Shown: positions 40,189 through 46,544 of the stretch, one piece after another
How positions within the stretch are numbered: position 1 is the stretch's first letter
Layout of the letters: every line of letters starts with the position of its first letter
Source of the DNA: DASRCB01 sp035653295
GTDB lineage: Bacteria; Acidobacteriota; Terriglobia; Bryobacterales; Bryobacteraceae
Assembly (NCBI GenBank): GCA_035653295.1
Contig: DASRCB010000041.1
Coordinates: 1 to 46,544, forward strand
DNA length: 46,544 nucleotides
Reading direction: 5' to 3'
Program-made: the position numbers and the translations under genes
Notes under the pieces: model-generated
The model's database searches: none
What the model was told of the DNA's origin: nothing
The model's input: only the letters and a program-made list of their open reading frames with translations

Positions 40189-41573
40189 TGCTGGGCGTTC
40201 GGCGTATAGGACGAAGTGGTCTGCGGCGGAGTGTTGGGGGTCACCGGCGCCGGTGCGGCTTCGGAGCCCGACTTCTTCGACTTGTTCAGCTTCGCAGCCT
40301 GCTGGGCGGCCTTCTTCGCCTGCTTTTCCCGCAGCTTCGCCGCCTTCTTCTGCTCCTTCGCGGTGAGTGCGTGGTTGCTGGGAATAGACCGCATGTCCCG
40401 AAGCGTATTGCCGTTGGCGTCGGTAGCGTTTGCCGAAGCGGTGGTCGTTGTCGCCGCCGGCGCGGTCTGCTGCTGTGCCTGAGGCTGACGGCTGGCGCGC
40501 GCATCCGGCTTGGTGTCCAGATCGGATTGCCCGGTGATCTGTTGCGCCGATACATCGCCCACGAACGCGGCGCGCTCGGCTACTGTCGGGACGCTCAGGG
40601 GGACCGAGGGCTTCAGCGTTGTCATCGACGGCGTCCCCGACTTAGCTGCGGAACTCACGTCCGGCCCGCTCTTGAACAGGCCCCACGCGCGGCTGATCAT
40701 GCCCTCACGCGTCCGGTGTTCCAGTTCGTACTTCATACGCGCGTAGGCCACCGGATCGGCTGCCGGAATCGGCATCTCCATATCCTTCAGCCTGTGCTTG
40801 GCCTGATCCACCAGTGGGCTGAGCGGGTAGTCGCGAACGATGCGCGAGTACGCCTGCCCCGCCTGCGGACGGAAGCGCGTGCCCATGCGCGTGTAGGAAT
40901 CACCAAGCTCCCACAAGGCCTCGTCGGCCTTACTGTAGAGCGGATACTGGTCCACCAGCCGGCTCAGACGGTTCGCGGCGGCTGGGTTGCTGCCCTTGTC
41001 GTGATAGAAGTCGCCAACGCGGAACTCGCCCTCGGCGATAGCCTCCTGAATGTTGCGCAGCCGCTGCTCCGCTTCCGGCGCGTACTTGCTGTTCGGGAAC
41101 TGCACCAGCACCTGGCGGCACTCGTCTTCGGCGCGAACGGCCTGGGTCTGGTCGCGGTCCGGCTTATCCATCTGCTTGTAGTGGATGGTGCAGATGCGGT
41201 TCTGGGCCTCGGCCGCTTCCGGCATCGTGGGATAGAAGAGAATGAAATCCTTGTACTCGGCTTCGGCTTCGGCCAGTCCGTGCGCGCCGCCCTCGCGGAA
41301 CCAGCTGTCGGCGATGGCCAGCTTTGCCTTCGCCATGTACTCGCTCTGGTCGTAGGTGTTGATCAGCGTGTTCAGCGTGATGCGCGCCACTTCATAGCGG
41401 CCGTGCTCGATATCGTTGACAGCTCGGTCGAACAGCACCTTGTCAGGTTGCTGCGTATCTTTGGTGATGGGATTGTCGTAAGGATGGCGTTTCAGGCCGC
41501 AGGAGGCCAGCAGGGCGAACACACCCACCGCCGCCAGCGCCCGTGGCAGGGCACGATTAACACAAACACGCAT
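40185..41573 (-). CDS. bamD: BamD-like outer-membrane assembly lipoprotein with long Lys/Ala-rich tail
   Basis: 462 aa from ATG 41573 (lipobox L-L-A-S-C, Cys25). In-frame codons upstream of 41573 have poor composition. Residues 45-270 hold tetratricopeptide-like helices with the YfiO/BamD pattern (FDRAVNDIEHGRYEVARITLNTLI, YPTMPEAAEAQNRICTIHYKQM, YPLYSKADEALWELGDSYTRMG). BamD works with BamA in beta-barrel insertion. Unlike the usual ~250 aa, the protein continues for about 160-190 residues of Ala/Thr/Gln low complexity and a Lys-rich stretch (KEQKKAAKLREKQAKKAAQ). The order rpe, bamD, response regulator on the minus strand suggests one unit. Confidence 0.85.
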   Translation of the reverse strand: MRVCVNRALPRALAAVGVFALLASCGLKRHPYDNPITKDTQQPDKVLFDRAVNDIEHGRYEVARITLNTLINTYDQSEYMAKAKLAIADSWFREGGAHGLAEAEAEYKDFILFYPTMPEAAEAQNRICTIHYKQMDKPDRDQTQAVRAEDECRQVLVQFPNSKYAPEAEQRLRNIQEAIAEGEFRVGDFYHDKGSNPAAANRLSRLVDQYPLYSKADEALWELGDSYTRMGTRFRPQAGQAYSRIVRDYPLSPLVDQAKHRLKDMEMPIPAADPVAYARMKYELEHRTREGMISRAWGLFKSGPDVSSAAKSGTPSMTTLKPSVPLSVPTVAERAAFVGDVSAQQITGQSDLDTKPDARASRQPQAQQQTAPAATTTTASANATDANGNTLRDMRSIPSNHALTAKEQKKAAKLREKQAKKAAQQAAKLNKSKKSGSEAAPAPVTPNTPPQTTSSYTPNAQQ

Positions 41574-41601
41574 AACTGGAACTTCCCCCGTACAATAGCA
41601 C

Positions 41602-41619
41602 AGCCGGCGATTTCCGGCT
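41602..41619 (-). terminator. Hairpin at the rpe/bamD boundary
   Basis: AGCCGG (41602-41607) pairs with CCGGCT (41614-41619), 6 bp with a 6-nt loop, across the rpe stop. It may weaken rather than stop read-through into bamD. Confidence 0.3.
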
Positions 41620-42292
41620 AAACCGGCGCCGCAACCGCTTCCGCCGCGGCTTTGATCATCTCCGCGGAAGCCTTCCCCGGGTCCGGCGTGTGAAAGATCG
41701 ACGACCCTGTCACGATCCACTCACAGCCGGCACGGACCGCGTCGCCGACATTGTCGAGAGTGATACCTCCATCAATCTGTATCGGGAACCGCAATCCCAG
41801 CTCCCGTTTGCGCATGCTCAGCGCGCGAACCTTGTCGAGCGAATGCCCGATGAACTTCTGCCCCCCGAACCCCGGGTTGACGCTCATGATCAGCACGTAG
41901 TCGACCGCGTACAGGATGTCCTCCAGCATGGCGACCGGGGTTGATGGGTTCAGCACAACCCCCGCCAGCGCGCCCTCACTCTGGATGTGACGGAGCGTAC
42001 GCTCGAGGTGGATACACGCTTCGTAGTGGACCGAAACCGAGTCGGCGCCGGCGTCAATGAAGGCCGGGGCATAGCGATTCGGGTCGGTAATCATGAGGTG
42101 AACGTCAAGCTTGGCGCGGGTGATCTTCCGGATGGACTCAACGACCGGAGGACCGATGGTGAAGTTCGGGACGAAATGCCCGTCCATCACATCGAGATGG
42201 AACCGCTCAACCCCGCCCCGCTCGGCAGCCGCGATCTGTTCCCCGAGCCGGGCAAAATCGGCCGCAAGAATAGAGGGCAGGATCTCGATCAT
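41618..42292 (-). CDS. rpe: Ribulose-phosphate 3-epimerase
   Basis: 224 aa, TIM barrel. ATG 42292 starts I-E-I-L-P-S-I-L-A-A-D-F, the family's opening. Active-site and phosphate motifs: H-L-D-V-M-D-G-H-F-V-P-N (metal-binding H and D), V-H-L-M-I, M-S-V-N-P-G-F-G-G-Q, and I-Q-I-D-G-G-I. It interconverts ribulose-5-P and xylulose-5-P in the pentose-phosphate pathway. A much longer in-frame open frame exists upstream but is antisense to the membrane-protein gene and has no protein-like composition, so I use the family start. Followed by bamD 44 bp downstream. Confidence 0.94.
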   Translation of the reverse strand: MIEILPSILAADFARLGEQIAAAERGGVERFHLDVMDGHFVPNFTIGPPVVESIRKITRAKLDVHLMITDPNRYAPAFIDAGADSVSVHYEACIHLERTLRHIQSEGALAGVVLNPSTPVAMLEDILYAVDYVLIMSVNPGFGGQKFIGHSLDKVRALSMRKRELGLRFPIQIDGGITLDNVGDAVRAGCEWIVTGSSIFHTPDPGKASAEMIKAAAEAVAAPV

Positions 42293-42312
42293 CCCGGACA
42301 CTAACAAGGGTA

Positions 42313-42342
42313 ACACGCGGCGCGGTTCGCTGACGCGCGTGT
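42313..42342. promoter_or_regulatory. Inverted repeat in the rpe/membrane-protein divergent region
   Basis: ACACGCG (42313-42319) and CGCGTGT (42336-42342) form a 7-bp inverted repeat with a 16-bp spacer, in the 144-bp region between divergent starts. Nearby TTACGGTAA (42398-42406) is another small palindrome. Candidate regulator sites for the dehydrogenase operon; no known motif is matched. Confidence 0.3.
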
Positions 42343-42436
42343 AAGCCGCACAAAAACCGAGGATTAGTCCGAGTTTCCCAGCGCGCGGCATCACTGTTAC
42401 GGTAATGTACGGCACTTTCGGACGCGTCTCAGGTTT

Positions 42437-43390
42437 GTGCCCGAACACATCCTCAGCGTCGTCCGGCACGATGCGCATGCGGTCGACCTGGCCATTCGCG
42501 AGGGGCGGTTCCAACGCGGGCTGGCCCTGATCGCAGGCCTGTCCTCGATCATGGGCGGAGCCGAAGTCGCGTACATGCACTACCGAGGTAGTTTTAGCCG
42601 ACGCGTCATGTATACGCCTCTGTACTGCGCCGCAGCGGTGGGAGGGGCGGGCATCTGGGCGGTGTGCAGCCGCAAGGCCGCTCGGACCGTACTGCCGGCC
42701 GTGTGCGTCGTAACGCTGGCCGACAGCGCGATTGGGCTGTACTTCCATGTTCGCGGCGTCCATCGCAAACCGGGCGGGTGGCGGCTGCCGGTGGTCAACA
42801 TCATCATGGGACCGCCATTGTTTGCGCCGCTGCTGTTCGGCGTCAGCGCGTACCTGGGCCTGATCGCCTCGTTCCTGCGCCGCAGCGGACACGACGAGGA
42901 ACGGCGCTTTCCGCGGCCGGCCGCGGCAGGACATGTGGCGCGCCTGCTCACCGCTGGAAAACACGAGCAGATCGGGTGGAAACAAGACCTGCGCGAAGGC
43001 CGCTTCCAGAAGCACATGGCCGTTGCGACAATCGTTTCCGCGTTTCTCAGCGGCTTCGAAGCCCTGTACTCGCATTACAAGAACCGCTTTCAGTACAGAA
43101 TCGCGCAGGCTTCCCCGCTGGTGATCGCGCCCGCGCTGATGGTCGCAGCCGGCGCGGCCATTCGAAGTAAACGCGCCGCGCACACCGCCCTGCCGTTGCT
43201 CTCGGTCGCGGCCATGGTGGATGGCGGCGTCGGCACGTTCTACCACGTCCGCGGCGTCATTCGACGGCCTGGCGGATTGAAACGGCCGCTGTACAACGTC
43301 ATCTGGGGGCCGCCGGTCTTCGCGCCGCTGCTGTTCGCGGCGTGCGGCTTCGTCGGGCTGCTCGCCAGCCTGCTTCGGAGAGAGAAATGA
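42437..43390 (+). CDS. Internally duplicated membrane protein of a dehydrogenase operon
   Basis: 317 aa. Two halves repeat each other (about 20-149 and 185-315, offset 165-166). Over the last 53 residues of each repeat I count 29 identities. Each half has about four hydrophobic helices and the invariant elements R-E-G-R-F-Q, a Tyr-His-containing loop (H48/H213) and H-V-R-G-V-x-R-x-P-G-G (H104/H270), then G-P-P-x-F-A-P-L-L-F. There is no C-x-x-C-H heme-c motif. Inference: membrane anchor, possibly heme- or quinone-binding through the paired His residues. It overlaps the subunit-3 gene (ATGA), which overlaps the GMC gene. GTG 42437; function otherwise unknown. Confidence 0.8.
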   Translation: MPEHILSVVRHDAHAVDLAIREGRFQRGLALIAGLSSIMGGAEVAYMHYRGSFSRRVMYTPLYCAAAVGGAGIWAVCSRKAARTVLPAVCVVTLADSAIGLYFHVRGVHRKPGGWRLPVVNIIMGPPLFAPLLFGVSAYLGLIASFLRRSGHDEERRFPRPAAAGHVARLLTAGKHEQIGWKQDLREGRFQKHMAVATIVSAFLSGFEALYSHYKNRFQYRIAQASPLVIAPALMVAAGAAIRSKRAAHTALPLLSVAAMVDGGVGTFYHVRGVIRRPGGLKRPLYNVIWGPPVFAPLLFAACGFVGLLASLLRREK

Positions 43391-44130
43391 ACATCAGGAA
43401 ACCCGATGGCCGGCCGATCGAGCCCATGCGCCAGCCGGGCTATTATCCCGGATACAGCACCCTCTCACAGCAGAAATTCTGGGATGCGAAAACGCGGGAG
43501 GTGGTGCTCGCGCGCGTCAGCAACGTGCCGCCGATCCGGTTCTTCTCAGCGGACCAGGCGCGGACCATGGAAGTGATCTGCGCGCACATCATCCCGCAGG
43601 ACGACCGCGACCCGGCGTACCGCATCCCCATCCTCCCCGGCATCGACGACCGGCTCTGGAACAAGCGCCACGACGGCTATCGATTTGAGGACATGCCGGA
43701 CGACGGCGAAGCGTTCCGGCTGGGGCTGCGAGCCATCGACGAGATCGCGCAGCATCTGCACGGGGCGCTTTTTGTCGATATCGGCTGGCGCGAGCAGGAC
43801 CTCATTCTCGAGTCGCTGCATCATGGCAAGCCGGCCGCCGGTCACGAGATCTGGCAACGCATGAACGTCTCCCGCTTCTGGCTGATGCTGGTGCAGGATT
43901 GCGTGGAGGTCTATTACGCGCATCCCTGGGCCTGGGACGAGATCGGCTACGGCGGTCCGGCATATCCGCGCGCTTACATGCGGCTCGAAGGCGGGCTGCC
44001 GGAGCCGTGGGAAGTCGACGAGCAGCGCTACGATTGGCTCGCGCCCGAGGATACGGTCTCCGACAAGTACGAACTAGTAGCAGGCGAGGAATCGCATTAC
44101 GGCTCTCCGGGCCAGGGGGGAACGCATTGA
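43387..44130 (+). CDS. Gluconate 2-dehydrogenase subunit 3-like protein
   Basis: 247 aa. The core F-F-S-A-D-Q-A-R-T-M-E-V-I-C-A-H-I-I-P-Q-D-D (about 55-77) is the hallmark of subunit 3 of FAD-dependent gluconate/glucose dehydrogenases, which helps export or mature the flavoprotein. Typical members carry a Tat signal; none is visible here from ATG 43387, whose AUGA overlaps the end of the membrane-protein gene. The rest is mixed helices rich in Trp/Tyr. It pairs with the GMC flavoprotein next to it (TTGA overlap), and the two very probably form a complex. Confidence 0.88.
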   Translation: MNIRKPDGRPIEPMRQPGYYPGYSTLSQQKFWDAKTREVVLARVSNVPPIRFFSADQARTMEVICAHIIPQDDRDPAYRIPILPGIDDRLWNKRHDGYRFEDMPDDGEAFRLGLRAIDEIAQHLHGALFVDIGWREQDLILESLHHGKPAAGHEIWQRMNVSRFWLMLVQDCVEVYYAHPWAWDEIGYGGPAYPRAYMRLEGGLPEPWEVDEQRYDWLAPEDTVSDKYELVAGEESHYGSPGQGGTH

Positions 44131-45863
44131 AGCGTCCGCTTCTGGGCCAGTTCGAGGCGCCTCGCAACGGGTCGCACTGGCTGGGGCCGATCCAGCGTTT
44201 GCCGCAGCCGATGCGGCGCTTTCCCGAAGGCGAGACGGTGGACTACGTCATCGTGGGCGTGGGCGCCGGCGGAGGCGTTCTCAGCCAGCGCCTCTCCCGC
44301 GCCGGTTTCCGCGTCATCGGGTTCGACGCCGGGCCGTTCTGGGACAGCGAGCGCGATTGGGTCAGCGATGAAGCCGGATCGCACCCGCTCTACTGGGAAG
44401 AGCTGCGCATCACCGGCGGCCAGCACCCGCTCGCCTTCGGCGCGAACAACAGCGGGCGCGGCGTGGGCGGCAGCACAGTGCACTGGGCCGCCTTCACGCC
44501 TCGCCTGCATCCCTCCGATTTCCGCCTCCGCTCGCAGGATGGCGTCGCCGTCGACTGGCCCATCTCGTACGCCGACATCAAACGGTACTACGAGCTGATG
44601 GAACTGGAGATGCCAGTGTCCGGCCCTGCCTGGTTCCCATGGGGCGATCCGCATGGGTACGCATACGGGCCGCATCCAATGGGTGGCGTCGGCGACATCC
44701 TGATCAAAGGCTGTACGAAGCTCGGCATCCGGGTCAGTGCAGGCGGACCGGTCGGCATTCTGGAGGGTTCGCATGGCGACCGGCCGCACTGCATTTACCG
44801 CGGGTTCTGTATCCAGGGCTGCAAGGTGGGGGCCAAGGCCAGCACGCTGATTACGCACGTTCCCGACGCTATCCGAAATGGGGCCGAGATTCGACCCAAT
44901 TGCATGGTGTCGCGCATTCACCTTGGCGCGGACCGCCGCGTCACCGGCGTTTCGTACTTCGACCCGAACGGGAAGGAGCGGTTCCAAAAGGCCCGCGCCG
45001 TAATCGTGTCCGGATATTCCATCGAGACCCCGCGCCTGCTCTTCAACTCCGCATGCCCAGGGTTCGAAAACGGGCTGGCGAACTCGAGCGACTGCGTGGG
45101 CCGCTATCTCATGGCCCAGGCCGGGAACGTCGTTCTCGGGCGCTTCGACGAGCTCATCCGCATGTACAAGGCCCCGCCGGCGCACTGCATGACTGAAGAG
45201 TTCTACGAGACCGATCCGAAGCGCGACTTCGTGCGCGGCTTTGCCATCCAAAGCGTCGGGCCGCTTCCGATTGCCTTTGCCAAGCAGATGATGAAGGCGA
45301 AAGGCGCGTGGGGTTGGGGCATGCGGCGCATCGGGATGGACTACAACCACTGGGCGAGCATCGCGGTCCTCGGTGAGCTATTGCCGAACGCCGAAAATCG
45401 TGTGCAGCTGTCTGAAGTAAAGGACGCGCTCGGCCTGCCGGTGGCGAAGGTCACCTTCAACCTCTATGACAACGACCAGAAGCTGATTGCATTCGCGCGG
45501 AAGAAAACCGAAGAGGTGATGTGGGCGGCGGGCGCCAAAGAAGTGGTGCAGGAGGCACGCTATGCGCACCTGGTAGGGGCGGCGCGCATGGGCGATGACC
45601 CGGAAACATCGGTGGTCGACCGTTACGGGCGCACGCACGACATCGCCAACCTGTTCATCTGCGACGGCAGCATCATGCCCACCCAGGGGTCCGCGAATCC
45701 CGGCCTGACCATCCAGGCTCTCGCCGCGCGCACGGCCGATTACCTGATCTCCCAGGGTGAAGCGATCTTTTCCTCGAACAAGCGCGACATGACGCCGCCG
45801 CCGGTGAGGCGCGAACTCGCGCCTCCGGAGACGTGGGGCAAAGGAGCGCCGCGGCTGAAGTGA
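44127..45863 (+). CDS. GMC-family FAD oxidoreductase (gluconate/sugar dehydrogenase large subunit type)
   Basis: 578 aa from TTG 44127, which overlaps the subunit-3 stop. FAD loop G-V-G-A-G-G (44-49), then G-R-G-V-G-G-S-T-V-H-W (GMC signature), and a C-terminal H-L-V-G-A-A-R-M-G and S-A-N-P-G-L-T-I-Q-A-L. A cysteine cluster C-I-Y-R-G-F-C-I-Q-G-C (C222, C228, C232) lies where the FAD-dependent sugar dehydrogenases bind an iron-sulfur cluster. No signal peptide. Family role: oxidation of a sugar or sugar acid with transfer to a membrane acceptor. The usual cytochrome c subunit is absent; the duplicated membrane protein upstream may take its place. Confidence 0.9.
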   Translation: MKRPLLGQFEAPRNGSHWLGPIQRLPQPMRRFPEGETVDYVIVGVGAGGGVLSQRLSRAGFRVIGFDAGPFWDSERDWVSDEAGSHPLYWEELRITGGQHPLAFGANNSGRGVGGSTVHWAAFTPRLHPSDFRLRSQDGVAVDWPISYADIKRYYELMELEMPVSGPAWFPWGDPHGYAYGPHPMGGVGDILIKGCTKLGIRVSAGGPVGILEGSHGDRPHCIYRGFCIQGCKVGAKASTLITHVPDAIRNGAEIRPNCMVSRIHLGADRRVTGVSYFDPNGKERFQKARAVIVSGYSIETPRLLFNSACPGFENGLANSSDCVGRYLMAQAGNVVLGRFDELIRMYKAPPAHCMTEEFYETDPKRDFVRGFAIQSVGPLPIAFAKQMMKAKGAWGWGMRRIGMDYNHWASIAVLGELLPNAENRVQLSEVKDALGLPVAKVTFNLYDNDQKLIAFARKKTEEVMWAAGAKEVVQEARYAHLVGAARMGDDPETSVVDRYGRTHDIANLFICDGSIMPTQGSANPGLTIQALAARTADYLISQGEAIFSSNKRDMTPPPVRRELAPPETWGKGAPRLK

Positions 45864-46544
45864 TCAGTTTGCGGATTCAGCCGGGCCGCGCCGAGGATGC
45901 GTCCCGAGCCAGGGTCCTGAATGAAGACCACTATGCGCTGTCCGGCGCCGGCGCGAAGGTCGGCATCGGCGGCGAAACTTTGGCTGGCGGTGCGGGCGCT
46001 CAGTGAGGCGAACTGCCGCAGAACCGCGACGTGCGTGAGCGAACGGCCGGCGTTTTCGCCCCGCGCCACCTGGGATTTGTCCTCGTCGTCGGCAATGGCC
46101 GCATACACCGCGCCGGCGCCTGGCCCCGCGCTGACGTGAAGCATGCCCGAGCGAAACGCAACTGTGAGCGGAGTTTTTGGCTGCCGGGCAGCGTTACGCA
46201 ATTCGGCGTCGATGCGCTTCGCATCGCTTCCGACCATCTGAGCGGTTCCGTCAATCACGAGCTGAGGCGTGTAGAGCTCCGGCAGGTGCAGCCAGCGGCC
46301 ATACTGCTGCTGGCGTGCGCTGTTCGCCGCCGACGACCACGGATCCTGCCACCCCAGCCGGTTCCAGTAATCGACATGCTCGCTGAGGACGATCAGTTCG
46401 GCCCCTGGGATCGGTTGTGTCCGATCGAGCGTACCGAGCAGGCGGTCGGCAGGCGGGCAATCGGAACAGCCCTCGGACGTGAACAGCTCCAGCAAAACGG
46501 CATTTCGCCCCGGTGAACCGGCAGCCGCAGTCAACACAAATGCG
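45740..46544 (-). CDS. DUF1223 protein, N-terminus off the window
   Basis: Open from the right edge; the frame continues past 46537 with a hydrophobic stretch, so the true start (probably with a signal peptide) is outside. L-F-T-S-E-G-C-S-D-C-P-P-A-D-R-L-L shows the C-x-x-C thioredoxin-like motif of DUF1223, followed by LIVLSEHVDYWNRLGWQDPW and YTPQLVIDG. Family role: unknown, exported, thioredoxin-like fold. It reaches 124 bp into the end of the GMC gene, which is longer than a normal convergent overlap, so the last ~40 residues may be a read-through extension. Confidence 0.85.
   Translation of the reverse strand, partial: AFVLTAAAGSPGRNAVLLELFTSEGCSDCPPADRLLGTLDRTQPIPGAELIVLSEHVDYWNRLGWQDPWSSAANSARQQQYGRWLHLPELYTPQLVIDGTAQMVGSDAKRIDAELRNAARQPKTPLTVAFRSGMLHVSAGPGAGAVYAAIADDEDKSQVARGENAGRSLTHVAVLRQFASLSARTASQSFAADADLRAGAGQRIVVFIQDPGSGRILGAARLNPQTDHFSRGAPLPHVSGGASSRLTGGGVMSRLFEEKIASPWEIR

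Noticed and set aside
42293..43246. Long upstream extension of the rpe frame
   Set aside because: It would be antisense to the duplicated membrane protein, and the rpe family begins at MIEILPSILAADF (42292).
1..46544. tRNA, rRNA, CRISPR array, transposase, prophage
   Set aside because: Scanned by eye on both strands; no cloverleaf, spacer array, transposase motif or phage gene was found.

Overview
The window reads as a GC-rich chromosomal segment of an acidobacterium, most likely of the Bryobacterales/'Solibacter' type. The evidence is the set of lineage-typical families: a secreted SBBP-repeat protein with the Solibacter C-terminal domain (TIGR03437-like), a VWFA-related acidobacterial protein (TIGR03436-like), an M56/BlaR1 protease fused to a TIGR03435-like 'soil' domain, an Oar-like TonB-dependent receptor with an N-terminal carboxypeptidase-regulatory domain, and secreted or sugar-directed GH127, DUF1080 and CBM9-like proteins. 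No rRNA, tRNA, CRISPR array, transposase or phage gene is visible. Families are named from sequence motifs alone, because no database search was possible.

Left part (1-9.4 kb): a membrane glycosyltransferase-like gene cut by the window edge; a methyltransferase and a 4'-phosphopantetheinyl transferase with overlapping codons; a TolC-HlyD/EmrA efflux pair without its inner-membrane pump; a class A beta-lactamase-like secreted hydrolase; and the SBBP/TIGR03437 protein, which lies between two copies of a 23-bp direct repeat (22/23 identical).

9.4-16.6 kb: a tight minus-strand cluster blaI, blaR1-like M56/TIGR03435, Oar-like TonB receptor and VWFA protein. Two 10-bp direct repeats sit just upstream of the repressor start. 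It looks like a self-regulated surface module in which a protease and repressor control an outer-membrane receptor.

16.8-28.2 kb: a secreted beta-helix protein, a LuxR-type regulator, a DUF2383-DUF2127 pair, pyruvate carboxylase, an unknown secreted protein, purC-cvpA-gph (overlapping genes), a small HxxxCxxC protein, then the only gene-free stretch longer than 300 bp (27380-27723). That stretch holds several hairpins and leads into an uncharacterised 138-aa gene closed by a strong terminator hairpin.

28.2-36.2 kb: a DUF192 lipoprotein and LarB; mqnP-mqnE (futalosine-type menaquinone synthesis); a coiled-coil membrane protein; an FHA-GAF-PP2C phosphatase; and GH127 and rlmH, whose start codons overlap on opposite strands.

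36.2-46.5 kb: a DUF1080 protein, serB, a CBM9-like protein, two small genes, an rpe-bamD-response regulator cluster with a BamD carrying a lysine/alanine-rich tail, and a three-gene plus-strand operon. That operon joins an internally duplicated membrane protein to a gluconate-2-dehydrogenase subunit-3-like protein and a GMC flavoprotein with a cysteine cluster. I regard it as the best candidate for an undescribed system: a membrane dehydrogenase in which a duplicated His-containing membrane protein replaces the usual cytochrome c subunit. A DUF1223 gene, cut by the right edge, converges on it.
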